From Euprymna scolopes (lineage: Eukaryota; Mollusca; Cephalopoda; Sepiida; Sepiolidae): DNA of 64,000 bases. The stretch is from positions 19,317,926 to 19,381,925 of the forward strand of contig CM044508.1 of NCBI GenBank assembly GCA_024364805.1, written 5' to 3'. The translations under genes and the position numbers were made by a program. Each line of letters begins with the position of its first letter. Within the stretch, counting starts at the first letter, position 1. The notes beneath the pieces were generated by a model that did no database searches, had not been told where the DNA came from, and was given only the letters and a program-made list of their open reading frames with translations. Shown piece by piece: positions 10,637-22,777 of the stretch.

Positions 10637-12429
10637 AATGGCGATAGGATTCGAATCCACAAAAAGGAAATTTAAGGCCAAAAACATATTGGAAAACGAA
10701 GAGAAAAAATCCTGCACGTAAAAATTCAACTACTGAAAAAAAAGCTAAGACACACACTTAAAGTAAATTATTTTTTTATTTCACGAAGCATTGAAAGAAA
10801 CACTTTTTAAAGTGTCCATTTTAGATTTCTTTTGTTTCATAAGAAAAAAATACGTCGGAAAAGAACGCGTGTATGCTGTGTTTCAGTGTCAATTTCGTGT
10901 GCGTTGCAAGAACCTTGTCTACAAAAGAATGTTTTTTTTGCGGGAAAAAAACAAACTATTCAATGAATTTATTTAATACTTTGTGCAGGTACTGTTAAGC
11001 TTGTGTTTTATTACTGTGTTTTTTAAAAAAAATCTTCAACATAGAACAATTAGCCGAGTTTGCAAAAACGATACAATTAGCACTGGCAGCTCAGCAAAGC
11101 CAGATTGAATTTTTACAAAAAGAGCAATTAAAACAAAATGTAGTATTAAAAACAATATTAATGAAACAAAAAGTAAAAAAGGGTTGTCGTTTCACTCCGG
11201 AGGGAATTGCAAATTCGCTGACAGAAGTTTTAAATGAACCAACTAATGGCTTAACGTTTCCAGCATATCGTAAATACGAAAATATTTTTTTCCAAACGAT
11301 GTCAGGCCTGGTCGGATGAAGAAAAAATATTTTACTGTTGCAAACACTGGGTTCCCATGAAAATACCAAGTATACCAATTTTATATTCCCAAGGAAACCC
11401 GAAGATATTTCTTTTAAAGAGACTATAGAAATTTTATCGAACATTTTCGGGGAACGCGATATCTTATTTTATACTCGTTGTAGGTGTTTAAATATTTTGT
11501 AACAAGATGATGAAGACTTTATCGCCTATGCTGGGAGAGTAAATGCCCAATGCGAGTTATTTAAGTTGAAAGACCTAAAAGAGGACATGTTTAAATGCCT
11601 GATTTTTATGCAAGGGTTAATATCCTCGAAGCATAAAGAGATTCGTTCTAGGATATTATCCATCATGAACCAAGACATAGAAATAACCTTACAGAAGTTA
11701 CTGAGGAAAAACAGAAACTGTTAAATTTAAAACAGGATAATACTAGTATTGAAGAAAAAATGTTGACAAAATACAAAGGGTAAAGCAGGTGACCACTATG
11801 TAAAAAATACTGTAAGACGTGTGGAGGAAAGGATCACTTCACAGAAGAGTGCTACTTCAAAAGCAAAATATGCTATAAGTGCGGGCGTAAAGGACTCAAG
11901 TCAAAAGTATGCAAAAAGGAGAAATACTGTAAGCCTGAAATAAAGACTATTGATTCTAAAAAAGAGTCCACATATGGTAAAAAGGAAATATATTGAAGTT
12001 AGATTGAATGGCCGGAAACTAAATTGTCTTTTGGATACTGGAAATAACGTATCCTTAATTGATGAAAAAACATGGAAGAAAATTGGTTCTCCAAAGCTGC
12101 AAAACACAAAGAAAATTGCCAGAGGAATGTCTGGAAATAGATTAAAATTTGAGGGTGAATTTTATACTAATGTGACTCTGAATGAAAAGACGTTAAAAAC
12201 TAAAATGTATGTGATACCTGAAAAAATTCTAATCTATTCGGTATAGATTTGATAATACTTTTCAATTTATGGGGAAAACCAATAAACTCATTTTGCAAAA
12301 GAGTAAATATGACAGTATATGAAAGTCATAATCTGCCAGGAAGATTTAGTGGGGATTTGAAGAAGGATTTTAAAAATGTATTTTCTAAAGGTCTGGATTG
12401 CTGCACTAAAACGGAAGTGAAGTTTGAAA

Positions 12430-15400
12430 CCACGCGAGATCGCAGAAATACCTGGATTAGAACTCAGGCGCGGAGCAAACCCTCGCAGTGGTGACGGACC
12501 CAGTAGATCTTTCCAGATCATCCGTCTAGGAGAAGGAAAACTCTGAAACTAAACCAAAGAGGAGGAAGGCCTCTTCAGTCTTGGATGACAACCTTCCTAG
12601 AGCTGGTGACTCAAACAAATTATCGGTTTGCAAACCTAAATTGCTTAAGGAGTAGATAGGTCCTGCCTATCGCCCGGCTCCCATACTCCTTCTTTGCCTA
12701 TTAGTCAGGCGCAGAGATACTATCACAGTGATTCGACAGAAACACCCATTGGTAGATCTTGTTTCTTGTCTAGGGCAATGAACGCCATTTCCCCACTCCC
12801 GACACACCCCACCCCTAAAGCTGGCTGCTGTTTCCGACTGGTAGTACAGGTGCCCTAACTCTTTGGTAGCGCTTAGAGCGGCTGCTCCATCAACAGTTGT
12901 ATAATATCGGGATGTTTACAGTGCCATGGCGCGCATGGAAATGGCCCCTGCACTCATCCCCGGTGGGCTTTCCTGAGGCCACAGTCCTAGTTGATGGAGG
13001 GTCTGCTGATGGTCTACTTGCGATGCATGTGTGATATTCTACATAACCTCCTGTTCGGCTTCCCCTAACCTAACTGAAATTCGTTAAAAAATATGATGAC
13101 AGTACAATCTAAAAATAAGCTTAAACCAGGCTTAGGGTCAAACAAATCCAACTTGCCTCCTCCCTTCAGGCTTGCATTCACAAATATCCGTGGGCTTAGA
13201 ATTAATTTAGCTGATGTTGAAGCATTTCTCCTAACAAATACCCCGGATATCTTAGCACTAAGTGAGACTAACCTACACTCCTCCATCCCCTCTAACTACT
13301 TTAACATGCCTGGATATCTCTCACTCTGCCGTAAGGACTCTGACAGACATATGCACGGACTTGGAGTTTACATTCGTAATACCCTTCCCTTGACTAGAGA
13401 AACAAACCTAGAAACGGATGATCAAGCCTTTATGTGCTTTAGACTAATCATGCAACACAACATTAGCTACTTTTACTTTCTCTACCGCTCTCCCTCGACC
13501 CAAGACTGCACCATAATAAACAAAGTATCTGACAGCATAGACACAGCACTCTCCTTCGACACTAGCGCCCAAGTACATGTATTTGGTGACTTTAATGTCC
13601 ATCACAAAAACTGGCTTGGATTCTCTACTTACACAGATGCAGCAGGCAGCGCAACACATAGCTTCTCTGTATCTCACTCCCTATCGCAAATTGTTACTTT
13701 TCCAACCCATTTCCCTGATCAGGAAGAACAACACGCATCACTGTTAGATCTGTTTTTGACCACAGTTCCTTATGAGTGTGTAACAAAAGCCGACAGCCCA
13801 CTTGGGAACGCTGATCATGCAGTGATAATGGTTGGAATCGCCCTAAACTCTAGACCCAAAACTGAAGAGCCAGTGCTCAAAACAACGAGATATTATAAAA
13901 AGGCTGAATGGGAAGTCATCAGAGATCTTATCAGAGACGCCCCATGGGGAAATATTTTTTCTCTTCCTGCTGAACAGTGTGCAACCGAGACCACTGAATG
14001 GTTCAAAACTGCAATCGAAGCGCATGTTCCCATGCGGAAATTCTATAGCAAGCCCCACTCTCCCCAATGGTTTACTTCGACTTGCGCAACTGCCATTGCT
14101 CAAAGGCAGCATGCATTCCGCAGGTTTAACCGACATAAGTCCAGTTCGAACAGACAGAAGTACATAGAAGCTAGAAGTAACGTTAAGAAAGAAATAGAGA
14201 CAGCTAAGAGGGAATTTACGGAAACCACTAAAAAACGCATCGAAGCACAAAAACTAGGAACTCGTGACTTCTGGAAAATATACAACAGTGTAGTAAATAA
14301 TGGGCAATCAACAATTCCCCCGCTAACCAACAATCACGAGGTTCTTTGCTCAGCAACCGAGAAGGCTAACATGCTTGCCAGTCGGTTTGTCTCTAACTCC
14401 ACACTGGACCCTTCCAACCACCCCCTACCTCAATTTCCTATGCGGACAGACGCCACGCTAGACGATCTGATAATCACCCCTGCTCAGGTGCATGCTATCA
14501 TAAAAAACCTTGACACTTCAAAAGCATGTGGACCCGACCTTATCCCAGCTGTGCTATTAAAAAAGTGCTCAGCCGAAGTAGCTCCAGTTCTCTCAAAACT
14601 CTACAACAAATGCCTTAATGAATCTTGCTTTCCAGGCTGTTGGAAAACTGCTTCTGTGGTACCAGTATTCTATAATTCTGGTGAAAGAACTGACCCATTA
14701 AATTATCGCCCTATTAGCCTCCTCCCACTTTTTGCCAAATATTTGAGACCTTAATTAACCATGCTCTAGTCCAGCACCTTACAGATGCTAAACTTCTGAC
14801 CGACCAACAATATGGATTTAGACAAGCCCGTTCCACGGCAGACATCCTCACTGTAATCTCTGAACGCATATACCATTCACTGGACAAAGCGGGAGAGAGC
14901 AGAGCGGTAGCTCTAGATATGTCTAAGGCTTTTGGCAGGGTATGGCATGAGGGTCTCCTCAGGAAGATTAGATCATACGGTATCACTGGTAGAATACTTA
15001 ACATAATTAAATCCTTCTTAGATGAGAGAAAAATCCAGGTTGTCCTCGACGGTTGTACATCTAAACAATATTATATAAATGCGGGAGTGCCTCAGGGATC
15101 TATCCTTGGACCTCTGCTGTTCCTGATATTCATAAATGACCTCCCCGACAAAATTGCCTCTGAGATGGGTATATATGCTGATGACACCACACTCTATAGC
15201 ATGTACGACAGGAAAACAAATGAACATATATCTAAAGTAATGGCAGAAACACTAGAGGATGACCTCCAATCAGTAGTGGAATGGGGACAAAAATGGATGG
15301 TCACGTTCAATGCCGCCAAGACAAAACTGGTTTCATTCAATAATTACAAGAAACCTTCTCTACCACCTATAGCAATGGCCAACGACTCTTTATCTGAGAG

Positions 15401-16090
15401 TACGTCTCTCAAGCTCCTTGGCCTAATGTTCACATGAAACATGAGTTGGAACAATTACATCGAAGGCATTGCCAGGGCCGCTGCGAGGAAGGTGGGCTCT
15501 CTCTACCGTGCTAGAAAACTTCTAACACCCGAAAGTATCCTGTACCTCTATAAGGCCACTATTCGCCCATGTATGGAGTATTGCTGTCATATTTGGGCTG
15601 GTGCATCTGCTACTAGTCTCTCGCTCCTTGACAGGGTTCAAAAGAGAGTTGCAAATCTGATAGGCCCTAAACTGGCATCTAAGCTTCAGACCCTGTCCCA
15701 TCGTCGAAACGTTGCAACCCTCTGCCTGTTCTACAAGTATTATAATGGTGAATGCTCTTATGAAATGCAAGCACTTGTGCCCCCATGACGTGAACACCCT
15801 CGACAGACCTGACAAGCTGCAAAATCCCACCCCCACACTGTAGAGATCCCTAGATGTAAAAGATCTTTCTACTCCAGTAGTTTCTTCCCCAGAACTGCTA
15901 GACATTGGAATTCTATTCCAGGTCACTGCTTCCCCAACTGTATTGACATGCATAAGTTCAAGTGCAACGTGAACCAACATCTCGCTGCCCTAATCCCTAC
16001 ATAGTACCCCAGTAGATGTTTCCCCTGATAGTAGCCCCCTACACTAAAGTGGCAATGTGCCTTGTTTGGGGTGAAAATATAATTTTAAAC
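12430..16090 (+). mobile_element. LF1 copy B, near full-length LINE inside Gypsy fossil 1
   Basis: The element starts with an untranslated 5' region (12430-13092) that is shared with 43785-44500 and, inverted, with 38640-39390. It continues with one long coding region and a short 3' UTR ending near TGTTTGGGGTGAAAATATAA at about 16086. Both flanks are coding sequence of the Gypsy element, so the LINE landed between its protease and reverse transcriptase. A clear target-site duplication could not be fixed by eye. No separate ORF1 was found in the 5' region. Motifs place it with APE-type Jockey/CR1/Rex1-like elements. Confidence 0.92.
13093..16002 (+). pseudogene. LF1 LINE endonuclease-reverse transcriptase, lightly broken
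   Basis: The protein nicks target DNA and reverse-transcribes its own RNA there. The first 553 codons are open. They hold the endonuclease: N31 in LAFTNIRGL, E58 in SETN, D166 and N168 in VFGDFNVHHKNW, and D241-H242 in NADHAVIMV. A linker with a charged helix follows at about residues 340-410, and the start of the reverse transcriptase at about residue 465. A one-base deletion near 14740 shifts the frame. The rest runs at 14919-15437 with SKAFGRVWHEGLL, GVPQGSILGPLLFLIFINDL and the catalytic YADD (about 15174-15185). TGA stops at 15435, 15786 and 15810 interrupt the C-terminal part, which ends in a family-typical RHWNSIPGHCFPN...HKFKCNVN tail. Start is the ATG at 13093, or 13096. Four breaks in ~970 codons suggest a fairly recent copy. 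Confidence 0.93.
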
Positions 16091-18739
16091 AAATTTAAAA
16101 AAGCGAAACTGATGTTTAAACCCAAAAGAGAGGTTCTGTATTCGGCATTAGAAACAATCGAGAAAGAATTAAATAGACTCAAAGAAATCGGAGTATTAAA
16201 AAAGTGGACTACTCTGAATGGGCATCAGCTACAGTTTATGTGAAAAATAAAAAATAAAAAATTCAGGATATGCGTAGATTTTTCGACGGGACTTAATGAT
16301 TCCTTAATGGATCATAACTATCCACTTCCTACCCCTGAGGAAATATTTTCTAAGTTAAATGGAGGTAAAATTTTCACAAAAAATTGATTTGTCAGAAGTA
16401 TATTTGCAGGTCAAAGTCCACAAAGATTGTTCTAAATATCTGACAACGAATACTCATAAAGGATTATTTTCCTTAAAACGATTGCCGTTTGGGTTGAAAG
16501 TAGCACAAAATTTATTCCAACAAATTATGGATGCCATGTAAGCAGGCTTGGTTTTGCAATGGCTTATTTAGACGATATTTTGATAAGTAGCAAGATGTTG
16601 AAGAACATAAAAACCATATTCGGAAGTTATTCGAGAAAATATAAGACTACGGATTTAAAGTGGCTCTCGAAAAATGTAATTTTGGTATGGACAAGATTGA
16701 ATATTTGGGACAAATAATTGATTGGAAAGGTCAAAAAAAAAAAACCCAATAGGACAGAAGCATGCCTAGGCCAGAGAATGTAATGAAGTTACAGTCATTC
16801 TTGGGTCTAGCAAACTATTATAATTCTTATATCCCAAATATTCACGAATTAAGAGTACCATTATTGAAGAAGAATTAAAAAAAAATGTTAAAATGGATCT
16901 TGACAAAGAATGTAAGGAAGCTTTCCAAAAAAATAAAAGATGTTTGTTATCGGATCTAGCGTTAGCATATTACGATCCGAAAAAGATTTAATCGTAGCGG
17001 CAGATGCGAGCGAATAAGGTTTAGGAGTGGTGCTTCTACGCAGAATAGAAGATGGATCTACTAAACCAATTTCTCATGCCGTGAGGGTTTTAGTACCCGC
17101 TGAAAGAAAGTACAGTCAGATCGAAAAAGAGTGTTTTGCGGTCGTGTATGCCGTGAGAAAGTGTCATAGATTCATTCATGGAGGATCTTTTGTCTTGGAA
17201 ACGAGCCATAAACCATTACTATCGATTTTCGGTTCGAAAAAGGGGATTCTTGCTCATACGGTAAATAGATTACAGTGATGGAGTATTATTTTGCTCAATT
17301 ACGATTTCAAAATGAAACAAGTAGTATCTAGTAAAATTGTCCATGCAGATAGTTTGTCGAGATTGATCCCCAGTAAAACTGAATTTGAAGAAACTGTTAT
17401 GCCTGCACTAAAAGAATAAAATGACCTAACAGATGTATTAATAAATATTGTTGGGGAACTTCCTGTTACACTTGAGGAAATAAAGAAAGCAGCGAAAACA
17501 GATAAATATATTAATAAGATAAAAAAAAATGGGACAAGACGAAAAGAATAGAATATAATTAAAAGTGTTTCCATTTTCTATGTGTGATGAAACTCTGATG
17601 TGCGTGGTAATACCGCAAGTATTACAAAAGAAAACCCTAAAGAAAGTCCACATGGGACATCCTGGAATCTACAGAATGACGGTTCTAATGAGAGGATTCA
17701 CATACTGGCCTGGAATGGCTCAGGTCATTGAGAAAATGGGGAAATTATGTAGAGGTTGTCAACTAGCCACAAGATCCCCCCCATACGGACGCAACCTTGG
17801 CCTAAAACAGATGTACCCTGGACACGCATCCATATTGATTACGCAGGACCTCTGAAGGGATATTATTACCTAGTAATCGTAGATAGTATGTCAAAATGGC
17901 CAGAAAATTTTAAATACAAACACCCTACCGTGACAAACACAATAAAAGCGCTGGACGAGGTATTTAGTTGTTTCGGTCGGAGTTCAGAACACAATTTTTA
18001 GTGATAATGGCACTATGTTCACAGGTGAGGTACTGGCCATTGAACACATTACAATACCAAATTTTAACCCTCGATCAAACGGAAAAGCAGAAAGATTTGT
18101 CGATACTTTTAAACGAGCTTTAAAAAAGAATAATAACATCGACACGGAAGAAAAAGCATTCAAAAATTCTTAGCAATATATAGTATAACACCAAATCCAA
18201 ATATAAATGCTAAATTATCCCCAGTCGAAATTATGTTTGTCAGGAAGGTACGTTCGGTGTTCGACCGGTTAATCCCAAGAGAAAAAAATGTAAAAATGTA
18301 TCAATGGGAATGTAAGGTACAAAATTTACAATGAAGGGGATAAAGTTTTCTTTAAAAATTATCAAGTAGGGAAAAGTTTTGGGGAAGAAGGCATAATCTC
18401 AAGAAAAAATGGGAGAATGGTTTACATTATAAAAGGGCAGACTTTTTTCCACAAAAAAAAATATTAACCAACTGAGACCGCGATACATAGAAACAGTCAG
18501 AAACCAAGAGTTACCGATGGGAGTGCTATATGACACCTTCCATATTCAACCTACAAACAAGAAAGTACTAGTAACTCAGAAATCCAGTCACTCTCCAAAA
18601 GTAAAAAGTCGGCAAACACAAATGGTGAGGAGAAGTGAAAGGACAAGGAAAAGGACCGAATCATTTTGAACAAAGTCTAAAAATGAAAAAATGATAGAAG
18701 CAAAATTCTATGGAAGAATTTAGCTTGGGAGGAAGATGA

Positions 18740-18950
18740 TGTAATGGAATAACCTAACATCCCTTCAGAGATTAAATGAACTATACCCTCTGACGTGACT
18801 GAGAGAGAAGGAAAACGGACAGGAAGAGACGAAGAAAATATGTCGAGTAACTCTTATGTCACATTTATTCCCTTGTAAACAAACCCCTTTGTCTTTCACT
18901 CACAACCCCGTGCTTCTTGCTGTATTCTTATTTAAAGTAAGGATATAAAA
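18740..18950 (+). repeat. 3' LTR of Gypsy fossil 1
   Basis: Begins TGTAATGGAATAACC and aligns along its length with 10433-10636, including GACGTGACTGAGAGAGAA and TGCTGTATTCTTATTTAAAG. Confidence 0.9.
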
Positions 18951-19660
18951 ATATATACATATATATATGTGTGTATGTGTGTCTATGTGTGCGTGTGTCT
19001 GTGTGTGTGTATGTGTATGAACAATAAATGCAATGAACTAAGTACAACATCATGAATAAACTAGTGCTATAGAAATTCCGCGATTCCCCATGGATTTTCG
19101 AAGCGTAGGAAACGATAAAAAATATTGACTGCTGACCCGGATAACAATAAATAAATCAGCAACTTACACAACAAAGACTTGTTCACTAAATACTCCGACC
19201 ATTTCTCAACAGAGAACAAAAGAAGGATCTCTTATATTATACAAATGAATAACTCTCTTACCAATAGTGGATGACGAAGTATCAAATCAATTATGTAGTT
19301 TATTTTAAGCATGTCAGGCGTTTTATCTCCATTGCAGTATATGCAAAGCATAATGGCTGTTCTTTGTTAAGAAATGATTCATTACTTAGAAAGGCCTGCA
19401 TGCCACTCAAGGATATAGGTTTATGCATGTTAGACGGTCAGTGAGATAATAGCATAGAGCCTGATAGTGATGGAAAGATTTTGAGTATTGAAGAGGATGG
19501 TTCAGCAAGACCTTTTTAATAAAATACTTAAATTAAAAGTCAAATATGAAAAAGTAGAATAATAAAAAAAATAAAGGACGAATCAAATGAGGTATAGGTT
19601 GTTTAAGCATTCAACATTGCAAAAATTTGCGGTTTTTTGCACAAATTACAAATGCGGACT
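18951..19660. other. TA/TG simple sequence then unassigned AT-rich DNA
   Basis: TA/TG-rich repeat at about 18951-19018. The remainder has no recognised feature, though 19375-19510 has phrases like those of an LF2 3' end on the minus strand (AAGGCCTGCATGCCACTCAAGGATA...), possibly a degraded copy. Confidence 0.5.
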
Positions 19661-19670
19661 TGTTTTGCCG

Positions 19671-19692
19671 CTATATATATATATACATATAA

Positions 19693-19769
<77 letters not shown>

Positions 19770-19772
19770 GGA
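19671..19772. repeat. (TA)n/(GA)n microsatellite
   Basis: Long TA tract ending in GAGAGAGAG. The 68-codon plus frame at 19587-19793 crosses it and is not a gene. Confidence 0.97.
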
Positions 19773-19856
19773 GAGAGCAAAAATGGTAATTAGTAAAACC
19801 CTGAAGAGAGTGCTCAGTAATATTGCAGAGAGAAATATATATATATTTTTTTTTTT

Positions 19857-20167
19857 TTATTACCGTTTTATTTGCTTAGATACACGTATTTCGAAAAGAA
19901 CTTCAATTAGACATCAGCAGCAGTTAAGATTTTTTTTTTAATTTTAAGGTGGTAAAGGGCGAGGGGAGTTTAAAATATAAAACCAGACACGGATAGGAAT
20001 AGAAGGGTGGAAGAGAGAGAAAAAGGGAGGAAAAAAGAGCATGAGATGGGTAAAATTTGGGCAATCACAATAATTATTTCTGTAAAGTCTGATGAAATTA
20101 TAGGATCGTTGATACGATTCGGTAATCAAAACATGTGTAACTAAGTAGATAAAACGGTAATAATATA
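19857..20167. mobile_element. Short element with ~35 bp terminal inverted repeats
   Basis: The left end TATTACCGTTTTATTTGCTT and the right end, read inversely, TATTACCGTTTTATCTACTT match over about 35 bp. Just inside the left end, the minus strand reads CTGATGT...TTTTCGAAATACG at 19886-19917, resembling a hammerhead core. The interior is purine-rich. No coding capacity. It may be a MITE or the remains of a Penelope-like or retrozyme-like unit. Confidence 0.5.
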
Positions 20168-20718
20168 TAAAACCCCTGGCCTTGGGTGGGAGACTAAAAC
20201 TTTCTACTAATGTTTCAAATGATGTGTCATAACAGCAACGAGATACTTGATTCCAAGTATTTCTAATATGTCATATCATCCCTATTTTGGATCAGGTTAC
20301 GATTATGAATATCTCCAGTACCTTCATAATAATCCTTAGGCGCTGTGAAATTTACTTTATGCATGAAACCCCAAAAAAAAGAAGATATAACATATGAGAA
20401 ATATTTAGAATCAAGTCTCCTCTTGCTTATTTTTCAAATCATTTGAAACAATTGCAGTTTTAGTCTCCTCTCCATCAAGACCAGATGTTTTCGGGGAATA
20501 TCAGATAATCTGTAATCCATATGCAAAACTAGGAAAACGAAACATGATTGACACATTTGTAACGGTGCAGTATTTTTCTACTATTCAAAAAAAAACCCTT
20601 TAAAATCACCGCTGTAAAGGGTTTTCGATGGTGCTGAAAACGAAAATAGCGTTTAAAATGCAAGGAAACGAATTAGTTTCTAAAACATAAAGACATTATT
20701 ATTTTTTTTTAATTAGAG
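20168..20718. other. Unassigned AT-rich DNA
   Basis: Contains a short hairpin at about 20593-20626 (AACCCTTTAAA / TGTAAAGGGTT). No gene seen. Confidence 0.5.
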
Positions 20719-21240
20719 GATCACTTTTCTATATTAATTTAATGTAAAATGAACACTTACTTTATAGCCACCTTTTTGACGGGGTCGTCTGATTTTTTTA
20801 AGGGTGATGTTTATTTGGTTATTGTGTCATGGTAGACCAGCGCAAAGCCTACATTAAAAAATTTTGTTTTTATTCAGGTTTCTAGTGTATACTGAAAACG
20901 AATATGCCATTTACATTTTCTGCAAATAAGTATTTTTCTGAGTATTAAGCAATGTAATTCTTTATTTTATAAGTGGTAGTCATTGTTTTAAACGCAAGGG
21001 CGCAAATTTTTTGCTTAATACCTGGAAAAATACTTATTTGTGAAAAATGTACATCCGATATTTGTTTTAAGCACACCCAAAGACCTCTGGGAAACATTAT
21101 TTAAAGGTAAGTCTTGTGTTGGTCTACGAGGCAAGCATATACGTCACACCTTAATAAAACAAAATAAAAACAGAACCTTTAAAAAAATGGGCATATATTG
21201 AGTGGTAATTTTACGTAAAATTAATAAAGAAAAGTGAACC
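20719..21240. mobile_element. Foldback (MITE-like) element with ~230 bp inverted arms
   Basis: 20719-20952 and 21011-21240 are diverged inverse copies around a ~58 bp loop. Matching blocks include TCACTTTTCT.TATTAATTT, GTAGACCA.C.CAA, AAATAAGTATTTTTC and GTATTAAGCAA. Arms differ at many sites, so it is old. No coding capacity and no recognised terminal motif. Confidence 0.65.
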
Positions 21241-21430
21241 ATCAATTTTTTTAAACAATAATTTCTTCATATATTTGAAGCTACAATTTTATTGGAATTT
21301 TAAGTGTAATCTTGTGCTAAGTACTCTCAAAAACCTATAAAAGGATAATTTTAGAGATTTCTGCAGTATGGAAAGATAGTACAGCTTTATGTATGTATGT
21401 ATGCGTGTGTATATATGTATGTGTATATAT

Positions 21431-21859
21431 TAGTGATGGGGCGATTCCAGTATTTTTTCCGATTCCGATACAATTACCGATTCCATACTTAATTCTCGAT
21501 TTCACTGTAATTATCGATTCCGATTCTAAATATATGACTAAAAATAGTTATTTTGCATTGATTACCGTAAAATAACATCTTAAATTTGCATATATTTTCT
21601 CAAACGAAAAACACGTGTGGGAGGTAATCTATACATTTTTGTTTTAATAAATGTTTAAATTAATAAATATTGATTATTCTATTATTATTACCAGCAATTG
21701 AAGTTTTTTTTTTAAACAAAATCAAATACATGGAAGATAATTAAAGGAATCGGTTTTGGCATCGAAAAATAGGCAGAATTTCTTCCGATGCAGATAGACC
21801 CCTCAAATTTTCGAATTTTTTCCGATTCCCGATTTCGATTTACATAAATCGTCCAAACA

Positions 21860-21862
<3 letters not shown>
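21431..21862 (+). mobile_element. Non-autonomous hAT-like MITE, copy 1
   Basis: Terminal inverted repeats TAGTGATGGGGCGATT and AATCGTCCAAACACTA bound a 432 bp AT-rich body with CCGATTCCGAT-type subterminal repeats. A related copy lies inverted at about 35568-36005, sharing CCGATTCCGATACAATTACCGAT and ATTATTATTACCAGC-type blocks. TAGTGATGGG ends are typical of some hAT families. It is flanked by TA repeats, which hide the target duplication. Confidence 0.6.

Positions 21863-21924
<62 letters not shown>
21863..21924. repeat. (TA)n microsatellite
   Basis: About 30 TA units directly after the MITE. Confidence 0.97.
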
Positions 21925-21928
<4 letters not shown>

Positions 21929-22733
21929 CTTTGGTAGAGGAAAACGTGTCTTCACAAATTTCTGCAACGCTTGTGAAAATTATGCAAAATTTGTTAGCTC
22001 CTTAAAATTAGCCATTCATGGAAAAGCTGGAAAAGACAAATCATTTAGCCAAATAAAAAGAATATTTTTTTTTTAGTTATTGCTTAATGAGCGTGACGAA
22101 AAGTTTCTCTTAAGAATTTCAGTCTGTTTCCTTTTATTTTACTTCATGTAATACAAAACCACAACGTGTCTAGATAAAGATTTATATACCTAAAACGTAC
22201 TACATAGAAACGAAAGTATTAAGCGATTAATTCCCATCAAATTAAGATCATGATTAAAACATTAAAATAAATCGCTCATTTAAGAGAATAGAACAAAAAA
22301 AATAATGAAGTTACTTTCTTCAGTTCATGAAATATGTATAATAGAATGAAAGTTGCTTTCTTACGTTGTCCTGTTTTTTGTTGTTGTTTTTTTTACTTGC
22401 AATGTTCCCATTTTGCAATAAAATCTGATAAATTCGTGACACGTATAATTAAGTCTGCAGGCACTCTGCTGCGCCGTGGACCACAGGCCAACGAACACCT
22501 GTTTATTATGACAAAATTTAGAAAAATAAGTCATTTCTAATTTATTTCTTACCAATTGAATAACTAAAGAAAATCGCATCCTAACCGATTTGTGTGAGGT
22601 TCTGTCAGTCGGTCCGTTGGTTGATTAGTAGTTCGGTGACTGTTATGTTTGGAATATATTTATCATCACTAAAGTCGCAGATAAAATAGTATCATCTATT
22701 ATAAGTATAAGTTTCCAGTAAATATCGATGAAA

Positions 22734-22736
<3 letters not shown>
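21925..22736. other. AT-rich DNA, nothing recognised
   Basis: Short overlapping frames at 22334-22579 lack family signatures. Confidence 0.5.

Positions 22737-22777
<41 letters not shown>

Larger units (their letters stand above)
10433..18950 (+). mobile_element. Gypsy LTR retrotransposon fossil 1 (K02A2.6-like), broken, with a LINE nested in it
   Basis: Direct terminal repeats of ~205 bp bound a plus-strand element. Parts in order: 5' LTR 10433-10636; primer-site-like sequence at 10639 beginning TGGCGATAGG; gag about 11040-11760; two CCHC zinc knuckles about 11810-11930; aspartic protease about 11960-12240 with LLDTG; LF1 LINE 12430-16090; reverse transcriptase about 16095-16720 with a YLDD box; RNase H about 16900-17270; integrase zinc region about 17640-17780 and core about 17830-18250; polypurine stretch GGGAGGAAGA just before the 3' LTR at 18740-18950. 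The LTRs differ at roughly a tenth of sites by eye, so it is old. It is broken, with more than ten breaks apart from the LINE. It sits in a CA/TA microsatellite. Confidence 0.93.

Noticed and set aside
10639-10662. tRNA-like GGATTCGAATCC next to the 5' LTR
   Set aside because: Position right after the LTR and the leading TGG fit a primer site; no cloverleaf surrounds it.
15522-15980. 152-codon minus frame, with similar ones at 13843-14250 and 14714-15004
   Set aside because: Antisense shadows of the LF1 coding region.
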